Shown: piece by piece, positions 11,102 to 21,399 of the stretch
Layout of the letters: each line of letters opens with the position of its first letter
How positions within the stretch are numbered: the first letter of the stretch is position 1
Assembly: GCA_020081605.1 (NCBI GenBank)
Contig: JAHREC010000011.1
Span: 124,001-188,000, forward strand
DNA length: 64,000 nucleotides
Source of the DNA: Albifimbria verrucaria
Taxonomy: Eukaryota; Ascomycota; Sordariomycetes; Hypocreales; Stachybotryaceae
Direction: 5' to 3'
Made by a program: the position numbers and the translations under genes
Notes under the pieces: model-generated
Told to the model about the DNA's origin: nothing
Databases searched by the model: none
What the model saw: the letters and a program-made list of their open reading frames with translations, nothing else

Positions 11102-12955
11102 TCAAGCACCCTTGATAATATCAGAAGCCTTCTCAGCCACAGCATACACTGTAGAAATAATGTTGCCGCGCGGAATAAGCGGGAATATGCTCGCGTCAAC
11201 GATGCGCAGGTTCTCCGTCCCGTGCACAACCAGTTTAGAATCCACCACGCCGCCCTTATCCCGGGGCCTCATGGCCGCCGTACCGCACATATGGTATGTC
11301 GTTGTCGCCGTATCAAGAATGTACTTCTTGGCCTCGTCGAGTTCCCCAATCTTAAAAGCATCGGGATGGTTCCGCCTGCCCTCGGGCTTGAAGAAGGGCG
11401 CCAGCTCCTTTGTCTTACGCAGGCCCTCAAGAGCCTGCACGTGTCGCGCCATGATCTCCAGGTCGGCGGGGTTGGAAAAGTAGCACGGGTCAATCACCGG
11501 GGGCATCAACGTCGTCGGCTGACGTGATGTGGCTCGAGCCGCGCGAGAAGGGGTGCGACTGGATGCAGCCCAGGCTGGCAAAATTGCCTGGAAGCAGCTC
11601 GTTGCCCACGAAGTTCTTGCCGCCCTCGTGGAGATTCACCTGGGCGAGGAAGATGAGCCACGCGCCAGAGGACTGTATGGGGTCCTCGGCGATGGAGCGC
11701 ACAATGGCTTTGAGCTCGTCGTTGGAGTCCGAGGCCGCCAAACCCAGCTCCACGGCTGGGCCGGGGTTGGCATGAAGGCATGGGACTGCATGCCGCCGAT
11801 GGTAAAGGGCCCAGCCTGGTGCTCCATGTAGAGCTTCTGCGCAACGGCGAACGCCTCGGGCTCCTGCCGCAGCAGAGGGTCGCCTGTGGTAACGCCCTCA
11901 ACGACCTCATAGCTCAGGCCGGTCATGAGGTGATCTTGGAGGTTCTCACCCACGCCAGGCAGGTCCAGAGTTGCGGGAATGCCAAGTTTATCCAGTAGCT
12001 CTTTGTCGCCAACTCCGGAGAGCTCTAGCAGCTTGGGTGTGTTGAATACTCCGGCCGCGAGAATGATATCCTTAGTTGCGCTTATGGTCTGGATGAAGCC
12101 ATCCCCAACAGCGACTTGCACACCGACCGCTCTCTTAAGGCCGGACTCAGCCCTGGAGAAGAGGATCTTGTGCACCTTGGCTTGCGTCACGACGCGGACG
12201 TTGAGCCTTTGGGTAAGAGGTGCACCGTACGCTGAATTTGCATAACTACGCGTCTTGGTCGCTGGATCAACAGTGGCGGCGTTGCTGTATCCGCCCAGGA
12301 ATTCCCAGAAAAGGGATCTGGAGAGAAGAAGCCCGTATCAGCCTGGGTCACGGCAGAGAGCATTCGAAATGTTTGGGGTCGTCTTACCAGCGTTTGTGAC
12401 CTTGTCCATGCCACGGAACGCGTCCACCCACGCCTTGCAAATAGGATTTTCGATGACACCGGGAAATGACACCTTGATGGGGCCCTCGGTGCCCTGATAC
12501 TCTTCGTCGATCCAGTCAATGCCCAAGTGCTCGCGTGTGGCCTCGTCTTTGGGCGGCAGTAGCGTGTAAGACTTCTTGTACGAGGGCACCAGGCCCGCCC
12601 AGTCCCATCCCGGGTTGCCGAGCTTGGCCCAGGCATCAATATCAACCTGAGAGGGTGCGATGAAGGCCTGGCCGTTGATAGCAGACGAGCCGCCAAGGGC
12701 CTTGCCCTGGGGCTCCTTGACAGTGCGGCCGCCCAGGCCAGGCTGAGGCACCGTCTGGTACTGCCAGTCGGCATCGGAGCCCAGGAGGGACGTCCAAAAG
12801 GCAGGGATATTGACGCGAGGGTCTGCCGAGAGGTCTTTGCCTGCCTCGAGCACTAGGATCTGCACGTCGGGGTTCTCGGAGAGACGGTTCGCCACGACAA
12901 GGCCCGAGGTGCCACCGCCGACAATGATATAGTGAGGATTCGTGTCAGAAGCCAT
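11102..12955 (-). CDS. GMC-family FAD oxidoreductase 1 (frame-broken)
   Basis: Glucose-methanol-choline flavoenzymes oxidise alcohols or sugars using FAD. The start is ATG 12955-12953, followed directly by the ADP-binding motif IIVGGGTSGLVVANRLSE. GMC signature 1 reads GKALGGSSAINGQAF. One intron is expected near 12325-12395 (GTAAGA donor, TCTCCAG acceptor). Signature 2 is ILAAGVFNTPKLLELSG, and the substrate-site residues are His in YHMCGTAAM and Asn in RGNIISTVYAVAE near the C-terminus. No signal peptide, so intracellular. The protein runs through three frames: changes near 12305 (TTTT/GGG), near 11755 and at a G5 run 11499-11503. Sequence on both sides is well conserved, so either homopolymer errors or a very young pseudogene. 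Expected length about 560 aa. Confidence 0.82.
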
Positions 12956-14250
12956 GGCTAATAAAGAAAGATTTGTCAATGCTCGAGCAGCTAGAGGAGA
13001 GGAGGGAGGAGGGGGAAGAGTGCAAGTGTCTGACAAGGGATAAACAGATCCCAGGTCCCAATTATAGGTTGGCGCAAGTAATCGCAGAGAACATAGGCAT
13101 TGAGAAGCAGGGGATGGCGTGTAGATTAACCGGCTCTGCTTTGGTCCGTTTACGCGACTGAGATGTGGTATCGCGCGGTGGTATACAATCAATATCCCAT
13201 AGCCTAACTCCGTAATCTCGGACAAGATGAAGAGTTCACTGTCCTTTGTCTTAGTGTTTGTTCCATGGAGAAAAGGGTGGATGAAAGGGGGCATTACAAC
13301 GTCCCGATTGCTGACCAACCAACCGCTCCCAGCGGCCCCCAACTTCGGTCGTTGTCCTTCCTTGTGAGGCCGAGCCCCATGGGTTGCCTTCTGCGTGTAT
13401 TGTACCCAGCACAATCCCATGCACAGCTATGCAATGACAATACAAAGACTCAGAGCCTTGCCAATCGGATTGCTGTAATTCGGCAAGCCGTTGCCTCACC
13501 CCTCGTCTCACTGTAAGAGCCAAGGCGACAGGCGAGACCCCTGCTGGGGTGCACAGCACGTAACCGAATGCAGCCCTTGCTCTCATCATCGCCATCGCAT
13601 ATCTCAGCTCTGTGATGGTGGTGTTGATGGTGGGTGGCCTAAGTACAGTCGTTGTCGGCATGGCGAGAAAGGCCTACCCTGAAGCACCCGTCACTGGAGC
13701 CATGGTCACCATCACCAACTGTTGGAACCAAGAATTGGAGGTTCCAATTGATTGCTGCCAAGCGCTATATTCATCTATTATAAGAGAATTATAGTTCACA
13801 AAGGGAGATACGGGTAGCTTCCCTTGATATTGTCACGCGTAAGGCGTTTCGGTATTCCACTCCACGGACCCTTCGTCCCGTGCGCGGCGCCATCTGCGCA
13901 ACAACCACTTATGTGACTGTTGGGCTTCTAATTCCAGACCAACGAAAGGGTACCCCAGAACGAGTAGTACAAGGTGCTCTCCAATTTCTAAGCATCTTTA
14001 CCCAAGATGGTCCAGGCTGGCGCCGTCGCCGTTTGGTTCTTCAGCAACACCACATTTAGCATCACACCCCTGACTGTTCCGTCCCGAGAACGTCAGCACC
14101 CTACCCGCAGCCCTGCGTAGCCAGCTGCAAGTGTACAACATGTCATACAGTAACTCAGACCTACACAGCGCACAAACTAGTTATGTCTGATCTGGAATTC
14201 ATTTATGGTGGTTCTTAATGGAACAAAAACGCTTGGAACGTCACCCAATT
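12956..14250. other. Intergenic region
   Basis: Promoter side of GMC oxidoreductase 1 and beyond. A pyrimidine-rich stretch on the minus strand lies just upstream of the ATG (12960-13020). Open frames of 60-135 codons overlap on both strands without motifs. No gene is called. Confidence 0.4.
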
Positions 14251-14369
14251 CTCTAGGTTGTGGCAGCTGTTTGTTGCCCAAAGCGCCCCAGTTCAGGTTG
14301 ACGTCGTTCTCTATGGAGGCCGTTTTATCCCGTGGTCCGTGGTTGAGACTTCGGCGATACTATACCACC

Positions 14370-14997
14370 TCATGAATATTCTAGTCGAGGCAAAGTGTGG
14401 TCTATCACCGAGCAGGACATCTAGCCCGCCGGTCATGAGCCTATTGAATCCCACCGCATAGATCATATTACCGGCCCAGCAGCTGCTGTCCGCGCCATCG
14501 AGCTTATTATAACTGAAGCCAAGGGCGATAAGGGAGAAATACTGCCCAGCCTACAGGCATGGGAGTTTACGGCTACTGCTACGGGGCAGAAGATGCGCAT
14601 CAGCACACGAGTCTGGTCTAGGTTCATGTTCTTCGAAGGCAGCATATACCGCGGCTTATTGATGGCATCCTCGGCTATGGGCTCAGGATGGCTCTGATTC
14701 CCGATGTTGAACGGAAAGAGGTTGCCCCATAGCCAGAAGAGCATGGTGGCGATGCTCTGTGTGAAGCTGTGGGGATAGCCAGCCTGCGGGGCCTAATTCG
14801 CTCGACGCCGGTGCCATGAAGAGAGCGAACATGAGGCTGGGCGAAATAATGGTCTTAATATCGATAGCGGTGAAGAACCATACTGAGTACGCATAATGTA
14901 TGGCTCTTTGCGCCAAACTATTCATAGCGATGGGGCGTTTGAGGGTGCTCGCATGCTTATAGCAGTCCTTTTCGACAAGAATTCGGAATAGGAGCAT
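14370..14997 (-). pseudogene. Relic of a UbiA-family membrane prenyltransferase/terpene cyclase
   Basis: UbiA enzymes are integral membrane prenyltransferases; some fungal members act as terpene cyclases (family knowledge). Reading from 14997 downward gives AIHYAYSVWFFTAIDIKTII, typical of the first helix region of fungal members. After a frame change near 14785 comes FTQSIATMLFWLWGNLFPFN, then IGNQSHPEPIAEDAINKP and LPSKNMNLDQTR, matching the family's Asn/Asp-rich prenyl-diphosphate motif and its pro-leu-pro-ser continuation. After another frame change near 14540 it continues LIALGFSYNKLDGADSS and GNMIYAVGFNRLMTGGLDVL to about 14400. The second half of the enzyme, with its second Asp motif, is not recognisable downstream. 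It is therefore truncated as well as frame-broken. A GGPP synthase lies 5 kb away. Confidence 0.72.
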
Positions 14998-14999
14998 TC

Positions 15000-16919
15000 A
15001 CAAATAGGCAAGAAAATAACACCTGCAAGCAGGAATAACGAATTTTGTGATAGCCTCATTATAGATGGAGATGGATGCCCGTGGCGAGTTCACTAATACG
15101 TAGAGTTCAGTACCAAGGAACCATTGTAAGCATAGATGGCTATGTAAGGAACACGCACATCCAACACACTAAGCCTGTCTGCCATGACCAGACTCTCAAT
15201 CGAAGGACCCGACAGTCCCACCCCGGCTGTATGCCTCTACATCGAAGTCTCGCAAAGACAAGGTATTGGTTGCCAACCACAACACCCGAAAGAAATGACC
15301 CCAAATAGCACCTGATCGAAGGGAAGGTATCCGTCACGGTACTCAAGGGTAAGCAAACCCCATGTCATTAGCACCCTTAGCTTTCGTTATCAATTTCATA
15401 TATCATAGCGCTGCACCTAGCCGCTCTGGCAAAGCATAAGCGTCACATTCACATTAAGCTAGGCAGACTAGACTATCCTACCGATTGTGCCTAATCAGCT
15501 CTCTAGCATGTATCTTGCCTTCTCTTTCAGAGACAAATGCATCAAACAAATAACCCAAGTGAACAAGCAACTTCGATAGAATATGTACCGCGAAGGCAAT
15601 CAAAACTTCAAATTCGGGATAGGCAGGAGTCTACAGATCCATTGGAAGAGTGTGAGTAGTCTGACCGTCCTGCCGGACTAGAGGTCAATCGTAAATAGCA
15701 AAGAGTAGGGAAGAGTAAAAACACAGCAAAATCTGGAAATTACGGTCGCAGCATCACGCTGATGTAGCAGCAACTCATTCCATTCAAGCCAAGGCCGTAC
15801 CACGCAAACCCTGCGCTGCGCATCTCTTAGCGCTCAGCTGAGACTGATTACCCCAAATCCATAGGCTCGACAGGCGATATTTTAGCCAGATACAACACAT
15901 AAAACCACCCAAAACATTATTCGGCAAGCAAATAACAGTGCATATTAGTGAACTGTATTCTTGCAGGGCAGCGAATTAATATTATCCCTTGGAGGAGTAA
16001 GGAGCCTGAAATGTAGCAACCCCATAGGATCTTAGTCATCGTGATAGTACATGAAGCAATGCCTTAAAACTATAAACTGTTACTGTTATGATATAGCTAT
16101 CTATAACCGTGCTATATACTGGCACCTCTATTATTGGCTAATTTACTAGATTTCTGATGTAACTAGATTTATTCCGATTTTAATTGGTCACTTTCCTTGT
16201 CCGTGACTTATCCCGGCTCCGTACTCCGTTCAAGTAGGTAGCCCAATTTAGGGATCTATATTATCTTAGACCCCTTTACTATGCATTTAGCCACGTTAAA
16301 TGATAGCTTTATATATATTATATTCCATTTCTTCTTATATCTTGAGCTGAATGCGGTAAGGCGGGCATTGGATATTAGGTCAGTCTTAACCCCATCAGCC
16401 TTTTCAAAGTCATTACGCATATAGCCTGGCATTATGTTACTCGCGATAGTCTATTCCCCGAGTAGTCAGCACCACGCGGTTTCAACTCCTAGGACGTGTT
16501 CAGGCTTGCCCTTCAACCTAGAATTTTAATCCCCTCTTGAATGAATCTACACGGGACGATATCGCAAGAAGCGACGGAGAAGTGGTAGATCTTTCCATAT
16601 TTGCCAGGTATGACGATAAGACGAATGCTACCAACCCCGCTATCCCAAGTGAAGACTGCAAGTCCCACTGGATACCACAATTTCACTTTGGTTCTGGCTT
16701 TCAATAAAGTATGGTCCTGACACTATCTGCCAATCCAGATATAGCCGAGGCAGAAACGGCCCTGTACGGCATTTAGGCAAAATCATATCATCAAAGCCTA
16801 GGAGTTAGGACGGCAATTATTCTATGGTGTTATGAGTAATGACCGGGCAGTATAAGTAGAGTTAAGATTCAAATTATTAAAAACTTTCCTATAGCTCATC
16901 AAGAGGTGGCAGTGACATA
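15000..16919. other. Intergenic region with AT-rich part
   Basis: About 1.9 kb without a supportable gene. The segment from about 16080 to 16340 is AT-rich. The last bases hold the promoter of GMC oxidoreductase 2. Confidence 0.45.
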
Positions 16920-19042
16920 ATGAAGGGTCCCCATTTTGGCCAACTGGGATGCGTCCCCATATTCCTGTTGTACCTTGCCGGGTTGGTGACCTCGCTACCC
17001 ACCCACGCAGCTCGTGCTAGTGACATAACAAACCAAGATGATATCCGGAAAGAGTATGACTACATCGTGGTGGGTGGAGGTACCGCTGGTCTTACCGTGG
17101 CCGACAGATTGAGCGAGAGCGGCAAATGTAACCAACATCACCCTAAATAAGCATTGAAATAGATTGGATGAGTACGGATTACTAACATACTGAAGACACT
17201 GTATTAGTTATCGAATACGGTTACTTAGACTCATCTGAATCCATTCTTGCTGTCACAGCCCCTGACGTAAGTGACGCTGGGCCTGATGAGTATCCACCAG
17301 CCACACGCATCTATAACTATACTTCAGTGCCTCAGACTTCCCTTGATGGTCAGCGTAAGTCCGTCAGAGCGGGAGCTGTGGTTGGTGGCAGTTCGGCTGT
17401 GAATGGCATGTTATTTGATCGAGGAGCTGCCGAAGACTATGATGCCTGGGTTGCAGCCGCTGGCGAATACTCAAAAGAGTACGCGTCAGAGTGGGGGTGG
17501 GCGAATCTCCTGCCGTGGTTCAAGAAGAGCGTCACGTTCCATCCACCAGCTAAGGACATTGCCACGTTGTACAATATCACCCATGACTCGGAACTGGCGT
17601 ACGGAGGCACGACGCCTATACAGGTGAGCTATCGGCCTTTCCAGTGGCCAATCCAGCGTGAGTTTACAGATCAAACCTTGAGATAGGAGACTTTGTTACG
17701 AATTAGTAACTGACGAGTGTCTAGAACGCATGTTCAATGCCTTCAAGAAAATTCCAGGAATAAGTTCACCCAAGGAGGGAGCAGATGGCAGCAAGTACGG
17801 GGTGGTATGGTGTCCAAATTCCGTAGATGCCGACAACCACAAAAGATCCTTTGCCAAAATTGGTCACTACGATAACGTCAGCAAAAGAGGCAATTACCAT
17901 CTTCTTCCGGGTCACAGAGTAACCCAAGTTGTTTTGGTCGGCTCGGGCACTTCCTGGGAAGCTCGAGGAGTTCAGTACACACCCAGAGACGGAAGGATTG
18001 ACGTTAAAAACGTCCAAGCTCGCAAAGAAGTCATTGTATCTGCCGGCACTATGCACACCCCACAGGTTCTGGAACGCAGTGGTATAGGCCCACGGGAGAT
18101 TCTAGCAGCGGCCGGCGTGACAGTCAAGGTTGAGTTACCCGGTGTTGGTTTCAACTTCAACAGTCATACCAGCTTTGGCTTGTCTTATCGCTTCACAAAC
18201 AACCCCTTTCCGACAGAGGACGACCTTTCTCGTAATCAAACATTCGAACGCCAAGCACGTAGGCAATGGGACTTGAATAAGACTGGGCCATATTCTGCAT
18301 ACGTAAATAGCGGCATCTTTCTCCCCTTTCCTGTGTTTTCCAACCAAACAGAAGCGATCATCGCCAAGCTAGAAAACCAGACATCTACGGATTTTCTTCC
18401 ACGCGGATACCATCCAACACTGGTTCGAGGCTATGACGTTCAGAAACAAATTCTGATCAAGCAGCTTCGGTCCACTAAGTCTGCGTGGCTTGAATCACTC
18501 ATGTGGGGTCGCTCCTCAGTTGGCGCCATCCTGTTACATATTTTTCCCGAGGCAGCGTGCACATTTCCCTGATGATGACGGGGTTAACACGCCGCCTGTC
18601 ATCGACTATCGAGCCTTTACCAACCCGGTGGACTTGGATCTCAATGTGGAGCTGCTCAAAGGTGTACGGTATCTTATGGGGCATAAGGCCATGGTTGACG
18701 CACTCGGTCCCATCGAAACAAGCCCCGGCGTATCCGGCGACGAACAGATCAAGGCATGGATTCGACGCAATATCAACCCTAGTGTGGCACACCAGGTGGG
18801 CACTGCATCACTCGGTCCAATAGAATTGGGCGGCGTCGTTGGGCCAGATCTTCGAGTGCATGGTACTCGAAAACTAAGCGTTGCGGACAATTCTATCATG
18901 CCGCTTGTGCCTGGATCTCACACGAGTGCCACAGCGTATGCGATTGGAGAGAAGGTATAAATTGTGTCTTTAGAATACTCCTTTCAATGGATCAAAGCTA
19001 ACTACGTGGCAGGCAGCTGATTTGATCCTTCGTCGGGCATAA
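16920..19042 (+). CDS. GMC-family FAD oxidoreductase 2, secreted (frame-broken near 18.55 kb)
   Basis: An extracellular or vacuolar GMC flavoenzyme of the aryl-alcohol/glucose oxidase kind. The ATG at 16920 begins a signal peptide (CVPIFLLYLAGLVTSLPTHA), followed by the FAD motif YIVVGGGTAGLTVADRLS. Exons join in phase: 16920-17127, 17196 to about 17655, about 17725-18954 and 19013-19042. The first intron has a perfect TACTAAC branch. GMC signature 1 is GAVVGGSSAVNGMLF; signature 2 is VSAGTMHTPQVLERSGIG. The catalytic pair is His-His (VAHQVGTASLG and GSHTSATAYAIGEK). Two one-base frame changes sit close together at 18541-18575, one in a TTTTTCCC run, separating LLHIF, SRGSVHISL and DDDGVNTPPVIDY. 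No other lesions. Expected length about 610 aa. It converges on the GGPP synthase gene. Confidence 0.83.
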
Positions 19043-19979
19043 AGTTAGGGAATGCTAACCATATTCCGCCACTCCTTTTTCTGTTCTACAAGGCTTCACG
19101 TCGTACGCCATCATATAATGTACTACAAGTATCCTGTATTGCTTCATCGTTTAACAAAGAAATCGTCCTAGCTCTATCACTGCTAAGAAACACAATCACT
19201 TTTGATACTCCCCAGGCAGCAGGTTGCGTTATAAGCTTTTGCCGCGCATAGGCTCCGCACGATAAACGGACGGCAAGAGCTCGTCCCTCTGCGTTTGGTT
19301 GCCAACTGCCCCTGGAATGACTCTGTAGACGCGAATTTTGTGCTGGACCACCTTTTTGCACTCTACTTGACGCTTCGACCAGGAGCCAGTGAATTGATGA
19401 ATTACAGGACAGGACTATCAATCATGTTGAAGGTACAACATCCAGAGTTTTCAGGTATATAACGAGACAACCTTCACGCTAACCGAACTCGACGAATGAG
19501 GCTAATTAACAGCACTAAAATTGAGACTCCTGAGCGTCCAAATAACGACTACATTAGGAAAGAAGATTATCTTCACTGGCGGAACAAGACATGACGATAA
19601 ATCCATAAGTGAGTAAGTGCAGTGTGAGGGTTTAGGTTGTACTACTTCCTTGAGCTAAAGGAGGGCTTAAGATATTATATATGATTGGTTCTATCTCTTA
19701 GGCCTTCCCTACCTTGATAGGCTATTATAATTCTGCAATATAAGATATATAATATAGGAAGAATGTATCTTTATTATATATATAAGCATATATTAAAGTA
19801 TAATGCTTCATACAAGGAATTTAACTCTTTATACTTTTAAATAATTACTTTAAATTTTTCATTAATTGATAATAGTTTGCATCGTCTGTATCATATGCTA
19901 TAGTAAAATGCGAATATTATCTAGCTAATTAATATATCAACCTATTCAATTATATAAATAAATTTCTCTATCTCATTCT
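19043..19979. other. Intergenic, AT-rich between convergent genes
   Basis: No gene seen. From about 19660 to 19975 the sequence is strongly AT-rich (many TATATA and ATAATA words) and ends immediately at the GGPP synthase stop codon. Confidence 0.5.
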
Positions 19980-20961
19980 CTAAGGAAGCCACCGTGGTAA
20001 GAGATTTAAGACTTGAAGCAGTTGATCCTTATTCTTTACCTCGCCATCCAGATCTCGGACAAAATACTTTGCTCTTTCAATAAGAATCAGTATCGCTTGT
20101 TGCGTATATCCAAAGCTTCCCGTGCTCTTCATGTACGCAACTGCATGGCGCTTCACCTCTGGGTCTATGGTCTTCTGCTTTAGAACGTCCAACAGGGTCG
20201 TGTCCGAGCGGTTGTTGCGTATGCTGTACACTAGAGGAAAGGTGAACTTGCCCTTCGTCAGTTCTTCACAAAAGCCTTTTCTTCGCTGTTAGTCAGGCTG
20301 GGGAGGGTTTTGTAGTCATTACAAATATGATAAGCCAGGCCAAACCACTCAACAAAAGGCATCAAGTCAACCTCTAAGCTCGACTCGATTTGCACCAGTC
20401 TCAAGCTAAGACGCATAACGCTGCCGGTCTTGTTCGAGATCATGTTGAGGTACTCGGCCTCTGTGGGGCAGGTAAGGTGTCACGCCAGAAAATATCCATT
20501 CCCTGGCCACGATGCAGATTCATCAGCTCCTCCGTGAAGATGCTGGTTGCCTCTAAGACACTTGTTAAATTGGAAAGCTCTGCCAGTGCCGCGAAGCAAA
20601 TGTAGTTGCCCGAGTTAATTGTCCGTGTCATCCCATAAATGTGGTGTGCCGATAAAAACCCGCGTTGGCGCTCTGAACCGTCCTGGACATCATCAACCAG
20701 AAGGGCCGCATTATGAAGCATAGTCGAGACGTGCTTGATGGATTCGAGCCTATGTGGGGGCACATTAAGCCAGGAATCCAAGGCTGTGAGGATCGTCGAG
20801 ATGAAACCATTGCCCGGGTGGCTCAGGAGGTAATCGAAAGGTTCACGGATGACCTTTTCTTTCTCCTCTGTCCAACAGTCTTGGTATGTATCGAGGCAGA
20901 GATGAGTTCCGGTTTCCTCATTGTGGCTTTTGGCGGCCACGGGAACCTGTGTATTGTGCAT
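19980..20961 (-). CDS. Geranylgeranyl diphosphate synthase (trans-prenyltransferase), frame-broken
   Basis: A GGPP synthase condenses IPP with allylic diphosphates to supply C20 for diterpenoids. The start is ATG 20961-20959 (MHNTQ). The fungal GGPPS N-terminus reads REPFDYLLSHPG then LDSWLNVP. The first Asp-rich motif is intact (MLHNAALLVDDVQD), followed by INSGNYICFAAL and LHRGQGMDIFWRDTL. The frame changes by one base at a G4 run (plus strand 20465-20468), continuing EAEYLNMISNKTGSVMRLSL, and again at a T4 run near 20277-20280, continuing LTKGKFTFPLVYSIRNN to the stop at 19980. The usual second motif DDYxN reads NDYKT here, a substitution that is not an indel artefact. Length about 325 aa, normal for fungi. 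A second GGPPS copy in a cluster usually serves a secondary metabolite. Confidence 0.85.
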
Positions 20962-21180
20962 GTCGTAAGACTCCTTATAGAAAAGGTAATTCAAGCTCTT
21001 ATTAAACTCAGAAACGCATGGATCCGGGGTTGCTAAGAGCCAGTATATGAAGAGAGATACCGTTGATTACACATCAGCCGCCGACGCTTGGAAAGAGTTT
21101 GCATTCCGATGGTGCTAGACCCGCATCTTAACGCAAATAACCTATCTGCTATACGCTTGCTTAGTCCTTGTCCCCAGCGG

Positions 21181-21345
21181 GTCTAGAGAGGGTTAAGATT
21201 ATTAAAAAGTTAAATATTTATAGAAGAGTATAGGCATGGATATCAAATAGCGATAATATTTATAAGTGTTTATCTATAAATATACAGAAAGCTTTTTATT
21301 TTAATTATCTTAGTATAAGATGATATAATATTTCTTATCAACTCT
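21181..21345. other. AT-rich intergenic patch
   Basis: Short AT-rich segment between the GGPP synthase 5' side and the 3' end of the peptidase gene. No gene; it may include the peptidase's polyadenylation region. Confidence 0.35.
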
Positions 21346-21399
21346 GGGTTCTAATGTCGAGGCAATCGAAACTCAGAGGAGTCAGAACGCTTCATGTTG

